Shown: positions 7,926 through 16,390, numbered from the stretch's first letter. The stretch: 64,000 nucleotides of DNA from Streptomyces sp. NBC_00102 (GCF_026343115.1 NZ_JAPEMC010000001.1:2046001-2110000); one strand, 5' to 3'. Translations and numbers: made by a program. The notes: generated from the letters alone by a model not told the origin.

Positions 7926-8977
7926 CACTCCCCCGGCTGGAAGCGGCCCCCGCCGCCGGCGATCGCCCGGCAGGCGGCCTCCCGTACCTCGGCGTCCGGA
8001 TCGGCCGTCAGCTCCAGCAGGGCCGCGCGGACACCGTCCGCAAAGGCCCGCGACCGGTCGAACCCGGAGGCCACCGCGCGCCGGACCCCGGCGCAGGAGT
8101 GACGGGCCTGGGCCAGGAGTGCCGCGTCGACGCGCGGCTCGTCGTGCTCGGCGACGCCCGCCAGTACCTCCTGGAGCACCGCGTGGTCCTGCTCCCGGGT
8201 GGACCAGTCGAGGAAGATCTCCAAAGCGGGGGCGGCGAACGGGTCCTCGTCGGTGGGGTCGAAGAGATGGGTCAGCCGCAGGACTTCGGCACCGAACAAC
8301 CGCAGGAGCGGGTCGGGGTGGGTGCGCAGCGCCTCGGCGGCCCTCCAGGTCTCCTGGTCGCGGCGTTCGGCGAGGGCGATCGTGACGCTCGCCCACACGG
8401 CGTGCTCCTGGTCGGGGAAGGCCGCCGCGCGCTCCCTCATCTCCTCGAAGGGGACGCGGAGCCGGGTGCGGGGCCGGAGGGCCTTCTCCAGGTGGATGAG
8501 GATTCCGGCGTGCCCTTCCCGTACGGTCGCTCCGCCGAGAGCGAGCTCGTCCACCCAGGAGAACTCGTCCTCGTCGACCCGGGTCCGGGCGACGGTGCCC
8601 TCGGCTCCGGTGCGGCGCCGCAGTTCGCTCTCGGCCCCGGACTCGTACCAGTGCAGGGCGAGGTCCCGCATCTCCAGCAGTTCGGGGGTCGGGAAGTGCG
8701 GCCAGGTGTCGTGCTCCAGCAGGGCATGGACCAGGGCGGGTGAGCCGGAGTCGACGGCCCGCCGCAGCGGCCGCACACCGTCCGGAGCGCACTGCCGGAG
8801 GTCGGCACCGTGCTTCTTGAGCAGGGTGACGACCGCCGGGGACCAGGTGTCGATCGCGAGGCGGAGGGCGGGTGTTCCGTGGGCGTCGCGGACGTCGGGG
8901 TCCCCCTCCTCGGCGAGGAGGTTGCGCACCGCGTCGACGTCCCCGGCCCGGATCGCGGTGATCAGCGGAGCCTCCAC
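7925..8977 (-). CDS. Ankyrin-repeat plus HEAT-like repeat protein, candidate immunity protein
   Basis: 350 residues from GTG 8977 with GGAGAGG five bases upstream. Residues 1-95 hold three ankyrin repeats (LITAIRAGDVDAVRNLLAEEG, TPALRLAIDTWSPAVVTLLKKHGAD, RPLRRAVDSGSPALVHALLEH). After an acidic middle, residues about 190-350 are HEAT-like helical hairpins (WASVTIALAERRD, LLLRLFGAEVLRL, VREAACRAIAG). It is an all-helical scaffold for protein-protein contacts with no catalytic motif. It is downstream and on the same strand as the DUF4157 toxin-like gene and coupled to the DUF4240 gene. Ankyrin and HEAT proteins are known immunity or adaptor partners of polymorphic toxins, so I infer an immunity role, untested. 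Confidence 0.82.
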   Translation of the reverse strand: MEAPLITAIRAGDVDAVRNLLAEEGDPDVRDAHGTPALRLAIDTWSPAVVTLLKKHGADLRQCAPDGVRPLRRAVDSGSPALVHALLEHDTWPHFPTPELLEMRDLALHWYESGAESELRRRTGAEGTVARTRVDEDEFSWVDELALGGATVREGHAGILIHLEKALRPRTRLRVPFEEMRERAAAFPDQEHAVWASVTIALAERRDQETWRAAEALRTHPDPLLRLFGAEVLRLTHLFDPTDEDPFAAPALEIFLDWSTREQDHAVLQEVLAGVAEHDEPRVDAALLAQARHSCAGVRRAVASGFDRSRAFADGVRAALLELTADPDAEVREAACRAIAGGGGRFQPGE

Positions 8978-9100
8978 AGCATCCTCTCCTGCTGTTCCGA
9001 GGGACCGGAGGAGGGCGGCACGGTTGGGGACGCGCCTCGCCGATCGTGGACGGCGACGCCGTGCTCGACGCGGTGGCGCGGCTGCCCGTCAACACCCTTG

Positions 9101-9132
9101 ACCGCCCCCGCCCCCGCCCCGGCGGGGGCGGT
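9101..9132 (-). terminator. 12-bp hairpin between the DUF4157 gene and the ankyrin gene
   Basis: Bases 9101-9112 pair perfectly with 9121-9132 around an eight-base C-rich loop, 9 bp past the DUF4157 stop codon. It may terminate or attenuate transcription entering the ankyrin gene. Confidence 0.65.
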
Positions 9133-9140
9133 CGGCTGGT

Positions 9141-10298
9141 TCAGGACGCGTTCGCGACGCGTCGGCCGGACGTCTGCTGGCGTGTGCGGTCCACGATGTC
9201 CACCACGGTGAGTGGCGCCTTGGGGTTCGCGATCCAGCCCTCCTCGCTGGAGCTGCCCTTGGAGAGGTACTTCGCGGCGATGTAGACGACGACCAGTGCG
9301 TTGCGGAAGCTGAAGCCCTCGGCCACCCCCGTGTTCGTGGTGAACTCCGGCAGCTGGCCGCCGTGTCCCACCTGGGATCGGCTGCTCGCGCTGCTCGGTG
9401 CGCCGACACTCGGGTCGGCCGTCCTGCCCCCCGCGCTTCCCTTGCTCGCCATGCTGTTGGCGGTGGCCAGGCCGGTGCCGCGCCAGAGGTAGACCCCGTG
9501 CTCGGATCCCTCCGCGACCATGCTCGCCACGGTCGCGTAGTCCGTGGGAGGAGTCACCTGCTGGATCAACGAGTCGAGGTTGTCGTCGTCGGAGTCGTAG
9601 TTGTCGCTGTCCGGGTCGCGCTCCGTCTTCGAGGTCGTGTAGCGGGCCCGTTGCACGGATGTCTCCGCGCCGGACGACCTGCCCGTCTCCTCCGACTTCG
9701 CCCGCTGCACAGCCGGGACGGCCTGCTCCATGACCCGTGAGGCGTTGGCCTCGGCTGCTTTCTCGAAGCGGTCGCTCGGATCGCTGACCTTGAGGCCGTC
9801 ACCTCCGGCAGTTCCGTCGACCGGGCCCGAGCGCTGCTGGATCACGTGGGTGAGTTCATGGGCCAGTGTGTGATCGTCACCGCCGCCCTTGCCTATGACG
9901 ACATGGTTGCCGGAGGTCCAGGCCCGGGCGCCGAGTTCGGTGGTCGAACGCTGGGCCACGGCGTCGGTGTGCACCTTGACGTCGGAGAAGTCGGCCCCCA
10001 GCCGGGCTTCCATCTCCATACGCTTGGCGGATTCGAGCGGGCGGCCGGCCGAACGCAGGACCTCTTCGGCGGCGGAACGCTGTACCGGCCGATGTCCGCA
10101 GCCCTCGCCGTGCTGGTGCTCCTCCTCGGCTCGCTGAGCGGCCAGCAACTGCACCACGGCGGCGTTGCCGATACTGCGCTGCAGAGCCATCAGATTCGCG
10201 GACGGACCGGTCGCCGCTGTGGTCCGGGACGGCACCGGCTTCAGTGGCGTCCGCGCCGGAGACTGGGGGGACGTGCGGGCCTTGTCGTCGTGGCGCAT
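9141..10298 (-). CDS. DUF4157 protein with a toxin-like (possible ADP-ribosyltransferase) C-terminus
   Basis: 385 residues from ATG 10298, with AAGGAGAGG nine bases upstream. Residues 30-55 carry the LQRSIGNAAV motif usual at the start of these proteins. Residues 75-160 are DUF4157, with the metallopeptidase-like HELTH (147-151) after NHVVIGKG. A low-complexity Asp/Ser linker (225-242) leads to a C-terminal domain of about 140 residues with VYLWRGTG (Arg273), LPEFTTNTGVAEGFS (319-330) and SSSEEGWI (350-355). That spacing of Arg, a Thr/Ser strand and Glu-Glu resembles ADP-ribosyltransferase toxins. DUF4157 proteins are known cargo or effectors of extracellular contractile injection systems and other polymorphic-toxin settings. 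The toxin reading is inference; no secretion genes are in the window. Confidence 0.8.
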   Translation of the reverse strand: MRHDDKARTSPQSPARTPLKPVPSRTTAATGPSANLMALQRSIGNAAVVQLLAAQRAEEEHQHGEGCGHRPVQRSAAEEVLRSAGRPLESAKRMEMEARLGADFSDVKVHTDAVAQRSTTELGARAWTSGNHVVIGKGGGDDHTLAHELTHVIQQRSGPVDGTAGGDGLKVSDPSDRFEKAAEANASRVMEQAVPAVQRAKSEETGRSSGAETSVQRARYTTSKTERDPDSDNYDSDDDNLDSLIQQVTPPTDYATVASMVAEGSEHGVYLWRGTGLATANSMASKGSAGGRTADPSVGAPSSASSRSQVGHGGQLPEFTTNTGVAEGFSFRNALVVVYIAAKYLSKGSSSEEGWIANPKAPLTVVDIVDRTRQQTSGRRVANAS

Positions 10299-10495
10299 CG
10301 GTGAGGACCTCTCCTTGGCTTGCCGCGAACTCCACCATGCCCGACCGTAGCGTGAAACCGTCCCGCGCGAATGCTGCTTCCCAGCGCAACGACCTTGCCC
10401 TCACGGGCAGCCGCCGTTGCCCGTGGATTCACTCAACTCGCCACCTGGCGTGCTCAGTCACGGTGATCGGGGTGGCAAGCGCGGCTCGCGCACCC

Positions 10496-11254
10496 TCACG
10501 CCCGCGCCAGGAAGTTCGCCCGTAGCTCCGGGTCCCGCAGCAGCGCCAAGGTCTCCTCCTCGCCGTCGAAGAGCAGGTCGGCGGCGGGGTGTGCGGACTG
10601 GTGGAACATCGCGGCCAGTACGTCGGCGAGCGGGCGGTCCCAGGCGACGCGGGCGACCTCGTCGGCCTTGGTGTGCTGGCCCCGGTCGGTGGCTATGCGC
10701 CAGAGTTCGACGGACTGCTTGGCGGTGGCGTAGGCCGTACGGCGCCCGGCGACGAGGACCCCGCGCCGGTTGAGGCCGAACACGTCTATGCAGGCGTCGC
10801 CCTGAGCGCTGAGCCCCCGGTACGTACAGAGCGGCAGCACGAGGCGCAGGTGGTTGAGGGGGTCGTCGAGGGTGGGGTCCAGGAGGAGTGCGCGGCCGGT
10901 GGCCGCGTCGCGCGGGAAGAGGTTGCGCTTCTGGTTGCTGTTGCAGTAGGAGCAGGCCAGCAGGTAGTTGGTCCAATCGAAGGTGCGCAGCGGCGCCTGG
11001 CTCTTCGGCTCGAAGTGGTCGATGTCGGTGCCCTGGCTGTCGCCGCAGTACATGCAGCGCTGGTGGCCGGGGGCCATGTCGGTGAGGGCGGCGAGGACGC
11101 CGGGGCGTATCCGTCTGCGGACGGCGAAGCGGCCCCAGAGGCCGATGGCGGTCACTCTGCGGTCGGAGGCCGCGGTGTCCGCTATCTGCCGGGTGTACGT
11201 GGCTAAGTGTTCCTGGGTTTCCAGGGGCAGTTCGGGGCGGGTCAGCCGGATCAC
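10496..11254 (-). CDS. HNH endonuclease, Septu PtuB-like
   Basis: 252 residues. GTG 11254 overlaps the ATPase stop by four bases (GTGA), which sets the start; the frame runs on upstream but only as shadow of the ATPase gene. The nuclease core is CMYCGDSQGTDIDHFEPKS (67-85) followed by FDWTNYLLACSYCNSNQK (92-109): two Cys pairs binding structural zinc, Asp79-His80 and Asn/His-type catalytic residues, and the closing CxxCN-x-x-K of PtuB-type HNH proteins. It is coupled to an AAA ATPase in the arrangement of the Septu anti-phage system (ATPase PtuA, then nuclease PtuB), in which the ATPase holds and controls the nuclease. The remaining sequence is helical and unremarkable. Confidence 0.8.
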   Translation of the reverse strand: MIRLTRPELPLETQEHLATYTRQIADTAASDRRVTAIGLWGRFAVRRRIRPGVLAALTDMAPGHQRCMYCGDSQGTDIDHFEPKSQAPLRTFDWTNYLLACSYCNSNQKRNLFPRDAATGRALLLDPTLDDPLNHLRLVLPLCTYRGLSAQGDACIDVFGLNRRGVLVAGRRTAYATAKQSVELWRIATDRGQHTKADEVARVAWDRPLADVLAAMFHQSAHPAADLLFDGEEETLALLRDPELRANFLARA

Positions 11255-12681
11255 TTCGCCTCGCCGGCCTCTCCGGCCTCGCCACCCGTGTACGCGTCGG
11301 GGGCGTCCTGGACCTGGTCGGCGATCCGGTGGAGCCGGGCGGAGACCTCGTGGGCGCGGGCGGTCGGGGAGCTGGAGAGCAGGCTCTTGAGCTCCTTGTA
11401 CCGGGCGACGGTCTCGGGCGAGGTGTCGCCCTCGTACACCTTGGACTCCAGGGCGACGAACTCCGCGCGGGCGTACTCGGCGCGTTCCGAGTACGGGGTG
11501 TCCAGGCCGAAGAGGTCGGAGAGGACCGCGTCGTCGCCGCTGCCGTAGACGACGCGTTCGTACAGGTCCTCGGGGACGACCTCGGGGGCGGCGCCCTCGT
11601 CCACGCCGGGCAGGCGGATCAGGCCCCCGGGGTCGGCGGCCTGGCAGATGTAGGGGCTGTGGGTGGTGACGATGAACTGGATGTTGGGGAAGTGCGTGGT
11701 CAGCCAGGGGCCGATGCGGCGCTGCCAGGAGACGTGGAGGTGGGCGTCGATCTCGTCGATGATCACGACCCCGGGGACCTGGAGCGGGCTCGGGCCCTCG
11801 CCTTCGCCGCCCCGGCCCAGCGCGTGGTCCCCGAAGGCGTCGTGGATCTGCTTCAGCAGGTCGACGACGAGCGCGGCCACCGTACGGAACCCGTCGCTCA
11901 TCTCCCGCAGCGGGAAGCGGTGGCCGCCCCGGGTGACCCAGAGTCCCTCGGAGTCGACGTCCTTGATGCGGTAGCCGTCCGGCAGGAGTCCGTCGCCGAG
12001 TACGGAGAGGGCGGCCTCCTTGAGGGCGAGCGCGCCCTCCCGGCCTTCGAGGGCGCGCAGATGCTGTTCGATCAGCCAGGCGACGCCCTCCGCCAGCGAG
12101 GCGTCCTCGTGGAAGAGGCTCGCCTGCCGGGCGACAGGACCCGAGGCCAGCATCAGGCGCTGTACGTCGCCGGAGCCGCCTGCCATCCGCCGGAACGGCC
12201 CGTACGCGGCGCAGAACCAGCCCACCGGGTTGTCGGCCCACGGCCCGCGCTGGGCGGCGCTGGCGCTCTGGGTACGGGAGTTGCTCCGGATCTCGCCGAG
12301 TGCGGGCTGTGCGCTCTTGCGGCCGGCCGCCGACTCGCCCGGGGGCGTCCAGCGCAGGCCCGTACCGAACTTGTTCTGGGTGCGGCCGGAGGCGGTGAAC
12401 TTGTCGAAGTCCTTGTCGCGGATGATCTCCGCCGAGGCGCTGCCCGATTCGGCGCCGCGGGTGACCCAGTTCTCGAAGCCCTGGACCAGTCCGCGGGCGG
12501 CCACCGGACCGCTCAGCGCGAGCGCCAGGGCGCGCAGGAGGGTGGTCTTCCCGGCGCCGTTGCGGCCGGCGAGGACCGTCCAGCCCGCGTGGGAGCCGTC
12601 CGGGCGGGTCAGGGTCAGGTCGACTTTGCGCGGTCCGTCGAACGACTTGATGTTCTCGATGGTGACGCGGGAGACGTACAT
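11251..12681 (-). CDS. AAA/ABC-type ATPase, Septu PtuA-like
   Basis: 476 residues from ATG 12681 (MYVSRVTIENIKSFDG). It has the overcoming-lysogenization/SMC-like layout: Walker A GRNGAGKT (39-46), a long helical middle (about 60-250), signature-like SDGFRT (262-267), Walker B VVIIDEIDAHLH (305-316) and the H-loop TTHSP (339-343), ending with a charged C-terminal helix region. PtuA-type ATPases bind ATP to restrain the partner HNH nuclease until infection. The gene directly precedes the HNH gene with a 4-bp overlap. The 550-bp spacer upstream is unusually repetitive. Alternatives are a retron- or Gabija-like OLD ATPase, but there is no Toprim domain and no reverse transcriptase here. Confidence 0.8.
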   Translation of the reverse strand: MYVSRVTIENIKSFDGPRKVDLTLTRPDGSHAGWTVLAGRNGAGKTTLLRALALALSGPVAARGLVQGFENWVTRGAESGSASAEIIRDKDFDKFTASGRTQNKFGTGLRWTPPGESAAGRKSAQPALGEIRSNSRTQSASAAQRGPWADNPVGWFCAAYGPFRRMAGGSGDVQRLMLASGPVARQASLFHEDASLAEGVAWLIEQHLRALEGREGALALKEAALSVLGDGLLPDGYRIKDVDSEGLWVTRGGHRFPLREMSDGFRTVAALVVDLLKQIHDAFGDHALGRGGEGEGPSPLQVPGVVIIDEIDAHLHVSWQRRIGPWLTTHFPNIQFIVTTHSPYICQAADPGGLIRLPGVDEGAAPEVVPEDLYERVVYGSGDDAVLSDLFGLDTPYSERAEYARAEFVALESKVYEGDTSPETVARYKELKSLLSSSPTARAHEVSARLHRIADQVQDAPDAYTGGEAGEAGEAK

Positions 12682-12950
12682 GGCTGCTGACGGTTCCTTC
12701 CGGGGCGGGAGAGGCCGGGTGTCGGGAAGTCCGTGTCGGGAAGTCCGTGTCAGGCGAGGAGGGGCCGGCGCGGGTGGAGTCGGAGGGGCGGGCCCTGGTG
12801 GACCGGGGCGGCCTCGTCGCGGTCGCGGTGCGGACGGAAGGGGTGCGGGCGGGCGCGCACGGACGCGGTGGGGCCGATGTCTGAGTTTACGAGGCACGGA
12901 GTGCGGCGGCGTAGCCATCGGCGGATCCGAATATCGCCGAACGCGGCCGG

Positions 12951-13032
12951 CCTCGCGCCGGAACCGGAAGCGGAACCGCCCCGCCCCGCCCCCGGAAAAG
13001 CAGAACCGCCCCGCCCCCCGGAAAAGCGAAAC
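12951..13032. repeat. GC-rich imperfect repeats with CCGGAAAAGC / AACCGCCCCGCCCC units
   Basis: The block holds about three imperfect copies of a 25-base unit combining CCGGAARMGC with RAACCGCCCCGCC. The surrounding spacer (12682-13239) contains no supportable gene. Confidence 0.55.
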
Positions 13033-13056
13033 GGGCCCGGCCTCGCGGCCGGACCC
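13033..13056 (-). terminator. Hairpin terminator for the minus-strand sugar operon
   Basis: GGGCCCGGCC (13033-13042) pairs with 13047-13056 with one wobble around TCGC. Read on the minus strand the hairpin is followed by GTTTCGCTTTT, i.e. a short T-rich run, and it lies downstream of the operon that ends at 13240. Confidence 0.6.
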
Positions 13057-13185
13057 CTCTCGCTTTCCCCCCGTCGGGCCTTCCCGTTCCCCCCGGACCC
13101 CTCCCCCGGAAGTCCCGACGCAGAGTGTGACCGGGCAAGGGTGCCAAGGGTTGTACGCCTTGACCATTCCTTTACCTTGGTTCCC

Positions 13186-13194
13186 GAAAGCGCT
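13186..13194. promoter_or_regulatory. LacI-type operator-like GAAAGCGCT, third copy
   Basis: The same nonamer occurs in the two operator-like sites flanking the LacI gene (16391-16407 and 17595-17610). Here it lies 46 bp beyond the end of the sugar operon, with no obvious gene to control, so it may be fortuitous or a distal site. Confidence 0.3.
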
Positions 13195-13239
13195 CCCATC
13201 AGGCGGTTTCCCGTCGCCTCCGGACCCCTTGGGCGCCTC

Positions 13240-14082
13240 TCAGCAGGCGTGCTCCAGGAAGCGGGCCGCCACCTCGGCGAGGACCTCGCCGCCGTCGCGG
13301 GCCCAGAGACCCTCGTTGAAGATCTCCACCTCGATCGGGCCGTCGAAGCCCGTCGCCTCCACCAGGGTGCGCAGGGCGCGGAAGTCCACACTCCCGTCAC
13401 CGAGCTGACCCCGGCCCAGCAGGACGCCCTCGGGGAGCGGGGTGATCCAGTCGGCCAACTGGAAGGAGTGGATACGGCCTCCGGCACCGGCGCGGGCGAT
13501 CTGCGCGGCCACCTGGTCGTCCCACCAGACGTGGTACGCGTCGACCACCACGCCGACCTGCTCGGCCGGGAAGCGTTCGGCGAGGTCCAGCGCCTGGGAC
13601 AGGGTCGAGACCACGCACCGGTCGGACGCGAACATCGGGTGCAGCGGCTCGATGGCGAGGCGGATGCCACGCTCGGCCGCGTAGGGGGCCAGCTCCGCGA
13701 GGGCGTCGGCGATGCGTTCGCGGGCGCCGAACAGGTCCTTGCTGCCCTCGGGCAGCCCGCCGGAGACGAGGACCAGGGTGTCGGTGGAGACGCCCGCCGC
13801 CTCGTCGATCGCGGCGCGGTTGTCGTCCAGGGCGCGGGCCCGCTCGGCGGGGTCGACCGCCGTGAGGAAGCCGCCCCGGCAGAGGCTGGTGACGGTGAGG
13901 CCCGCGTCGGCGAAGAGCCGCCCGGCGCGCTCGACGCCGTACTTCTGGACCGGTTCGCGCCAGAGGCCGACCTGGCCGACGCCCGCCTTCGTACAGCCCT
14001 CGGCGAGCTCTTCCAGGGACCACTGCCTGATGGTCTCCTGGTTGATGGAGAACCGGGACAGGTCCTTGCCGGCGGGGGTCAT
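13240..14082 (-). CDS. TIM-barrel sugar-phosphate isomerase/epimerase
   Basis: 280 residues from ATG 14082, which overlaps the upstream TGA by four bases. The fold family (AP endonuclease 2 / xylose-isomerase-like TIM barrel) is visible from FSINQETIRQWSLEE at the N-terminus, RLAIEPLHPMFASDR with a metal-binding Glu, VGVVVDAYHVWWDD with Asp/His ligands, and the closing GPIEVEIFNEGLW. It is expected to isomerise or epimerise a keto-sugar or inositol derivative using a divalent metal. It is the last of three coupled genes (dehydrogenase, DUF993, isomerase) that probably act in series on one substrate. The substrate cannot be named from sequence. Confidence 0.88.
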   Translation of the reverse strand: MTPAGKDLSRFSINQETIRQWSLEELAEGCTKAGVGQVGLWREPVQKYGVERAGRLFADAGLTVTSLCRGGFLTAVDPAERARALDDNRAAIDEAAGVSTDTLVLVSGGLPEGSKDLFGARERIADALAELAPYAAERGIRLAIEPLHPMFASDRCVVSTLSQALDLAERFPAEQVGVVVDAYHVWWDDQVAAQIARAGAGGRIHSFQLADWITPLPEGVLLGRGQLGDGSVDFRALRTLVEATGFDGPIEVEIFNEGLWARDGGEVLAEVAARFLEHAC

Positions 14083-15221
14083 CGGGTTCCTCCCTGGACG
14101 GTCAGCAGTGCCCGCATCCGGCTCTCGGCCAGCTCAGGGTCCGGGAACAGGCCGAGCCGGTCGGCGAGTTCGTACGCCTTCGCCAGGTGCGGCAGCGAAC
14201 GGGCCGACTGGAGGCCGCCGACCATCGTGAAGTGGTCCTGGTGCCCGGCCAGCCAGGCGAGGAAGACCACGCCCGTCTTGTAGAAGCGGGTGGGCGCCTG
14301 GAAGAGGTGGCGGGAGAGCTCGACCGTCGGGTCCAGCAGGTCCCGGAAGCCTTGGGTGTCACCGGTGTCCAGGACCCGTACGGCGTGCGCGGCGAGCGGG
14401 CCGAGCGGGTCGAAGATGCCGAGCAGCGCGTGGCTGAAGCCGCGTTCGTCGCCCGCGATGAGCTCGGGGTAGTTGAAGTCGTCGCCGGTGTAGCAGCGGA
14501 CACCGCTGGGCAGCCTGCGGCGCACGTCGATCTCGCGGGCCGCGTCGAGCAGCGAGATCTTGATGCCGTCGACCTTGTCCGGATGCTCGGCGATGATCTT
14601 GAGGAAGGTGTCGGTGGCCGCGTCCAGGTCGGACGAGCCCCAGTACCCCTCAAGAGCCGGGTCGAACATCGGGCCCAGCCAGTGCAGGACGACCGGTTCG
14701 GTGGCCTGGCGCAGCAGGTGGGCGTACGTCTCCGCGTACTCCTCGGGGCCCTCGGCCACGGCGGCGAGCGCGCGGGAGGCCATCAGGATGGCCTGGGCGC
14801 CGCTCTCCTCGACGAGGGCGAGCTGCTCCTCGTAGGCGGCGCGCACCTCGGCGAGGGTGGCCGGGCCGGTGAGCTGGTCGGTGCCGACCCCGCAGGCGAT
14901 CCGGCCGCCGACGGCCTTGGCCTCGGCGGCGGAGCGGCGGATCAGTTCGGCGCCGCCGGCCCAGTCCAGGCCCATGCCGCGCTGGGCGGTGTCCATCGCC
15001 TCGGCGACCCCGAGCCCGTGCGACCAGAGGTGGCGGCGGAAGGCGAGGGTGGCGTCCCAGTCGATCGCGGCGGGCCCGTCCGGGCTGACGTCGACATACG
15101 GGTCGGCGACGACGTGGGCGGCGGAGAAGACCGTGCGCGAGGCGAGCGGGGAGCCGCCGGGGGCCAGGTCCAGGGGGGTGGTGCGGGGCTCGTACGCCCC
15201 GTGCGGGAGGTGGATCGTCAC
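14079..15221 (-). CDS. DUF993 protein (dihydrodipicolinate-synthase-like TIM barrel)
   Basis: 380 residues from GTG 15221, overlapping the dehydrogenase stop by four bases. The sequence from VTIHLPHGAYEPR through FRRHLWSHGLGVAEAMDTAQRG, GVGTDQLTG, VVLHWLGPMFDP, DGIKISLLD and YTGDDFNYPELI is DUF993, an actinobacterial family related to the class I aldolase / DapA barrel. The strand DGIKISLLD carries the lysine expected to form the Schiff base. It would cleave or condense a keto-acid intermediate produced by the neighbouring dehydrogenase and isomerase. Both flanking junctions are 4-bp overlaps, so the three proteins should be made in step. Confidence 0.85.
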   Translation of the reverse strand: MTIHLPHGAYEPRTTPLDLAPGGSPLASRTVFSAAHVVADPYVDVSPDGPAAIDWDATLAFRRHLWSHGLGVAEAMDTAQRGMGLDWAGGAELIRRSAAEAKAVGGRIACGVGTDQLTGPATLAEVRAAYEEQLALVEESGAQAILMASRALAAVAEGPEEYAETYAHLLRQATEPVVLHWLGPMFDPALEGYWGSSDLDAATDTFLKIIAEHPDKVDGIKISLLDAAREIDVRRRLPSGVRCYTGDDFNYPELIAGDERGFSHALLGIFDPLGPLAAHAVRVLDTGDTQGFRDLLDPTVELSRHLFQAPTRFYKTGVVFLAWLAGHQDHFTMVGGLQSARSLPHLAKAYELADRLGLFPDPELAESRMRALLTVQGGTR

Positions 15222-16369
15222 AGCGTCAGCTCCGGCACGTCGAAGCGGCGGCCCTCGGCGGCCGACTTCAGGCCCAGCTCGGCGAGCTGCACGCCCCGGG
15301 CACCGGCCATCAGGTCCCAGGAGTACGCCTCGTCGAGGACGACGTGGCGCAGGAAGAGCTCCCACTGCGCCTTGAAGCCGTTGTCGAAGGTGTCGTTGTC
15401 GGGGACCTCCTGCCACTGGTCCCGGAAGGACTCGGTGACGGGGAGGTCGGGGTTCCAGACCGGCTTCGGGGTGGCCGAACGGTGCTGGACGCGGCAGTTG
15501 CGCAGGCCCGCGACGGCGGAGCCGTGGGTGCCGTCGACCTGGAACTCGACCAGCTCGTCGCGGTTGACGCGCACGGTCCAGGAGGAGTTGATCTGGGCGA
15601 CGGCGCCGCCCTCCAGCTGGAAGATGCCGTACGCGGCGTCGTCGGCGGTCGCGGCGTAGGGCTTGCCCTGCTCGTCCCAGCGCTGCGGGATGTGCGTCTG
15701 GACGTGCGCCTGCACGGTGGTGACCTTGCCGAAGAGCTCGTGGAGGACGTACTCCCAGTGCGGGAACATGTCCACGACGATGCCGCCGCCGTCCTCGGAG
15801 CGGTAGTTCCAGGAGGGGCGCTGCGCCTCCTGCCAGTCACCCTCGAAGACCCAGTAACCGAACTCGCCGCGCACGGAGAGGATCTCGCCGAAGAAGCCGC
15901 CGTCGATGAGGCGCTTCAGCTTGAGCAGGCCCGGCAGGAAGATCTTGTCCTGGACCACGCCGTGCTTGATGCCGGCGTCGCGGGCGAGGCGGGCGAGGTC
16001 GAGGGCGCCTTCCACGTCGGTGGCGGTGGGCTTCTCGGTGTAGATGTGCTTGCCGGCGGCGACGGCCTTCTTGATCGCCTCGACGCGCGCCTGGGTGACC
16101 TGGGCGTCGAAGTAGATGTCGATGGTCTCGTCGGCGAGGACGGCGTCCAGGTCGGTCGACCACTCGGTGAGGCCGTGCCGGGCGGCCAGCTCCTCCAGCG
16201 CGTGGGCGCGGCGGCCGACGAGGACGGGTTCGGGCCACAGCACGTCGCCGTCGCCGAGGTCGAGGCCGCCCTGCTCGCGGATCGCGAGGATCGAGCGCAC
16301 CAGGTGCTGCCGGTATCCCATACGACCCGTCACGCCGTTCATGGCGATGCGCACAGTCCTGCGAGTCAC
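15218..16369 (-). CDS. Gfo/Idh/MocA-family oxidoreductase
   Basis: 383 residues. GTG 16369 is chosen because GGAGGG lies seven bases upstream; the open frame continues to 16396, but that would overlap the operator. The N-terminal Rossmann part is MNGVTGRMGYRQHLV; the family signature is AAGKHIYTEKPTA with the conserved EKP. The C-terminal beta-sheet domain includes EDGGGIVVDMFPHWEYVL, giving the Asp/His active-site region. It should oxidise a sugar or inositol hydroxyl with NAD(P). It is the first gene of the minus-strand operon, divergent from the LacI regulator across a 116-bp spacer holding the operator. Confidence 0.9.
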   Translation of the reverse strand: MTRRTVRIAMNGVTGRMGYRQHLVRSILAIREQGGLDLGDGDVLWPEPVLVGRRAHALEELAARHGLTEWSTDLDAVLADETIDIYFDAQVTQARVEAIKKAVAAGKHIYTEKPTATDVEGALDLARLARDAGIKHGVVQDKIFLPGLLKLKRLIDGGFFGEILSVRGEFGYWVFEGDWQEAQRPSWNYRSEDGGGIVVDMFPHWEYVLHELFGKVTTVQAHVQTHIPQRWDEQGKPYAATADDAAYGIFQLEGGAVAQINSSWTVRVNRDELVEFQVDGTHGSAVAGLRNCRVQHRSATPKPVWNPDLPVTESFRDQWQEVPDNDTFDNGFKAQWELFLRHVVLDEAYSWDLMAGARGVQLAELGLKSAAEGRRFDVPELTL

Positions 16370-16390
16370 GAAAGTTCCCTCCATCGGCCG

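Noticed and set aside
9046..9100. Short reading VDGDAVLDAVARLPVN that looks like the end or start of a protein
   Set aside because: It has no ribosome site, continues only as Pro/Arg/Gly low complexity through the terminator, and matches no family I know; at most a fragment.
10496..12681. Gabija or retron assignment for the ATPase-nuclease pair
   Set aside because: There is no Toprim domain, UvrD helicase or reverse transcriptase; HNH plus ATPase order fits Septu better.
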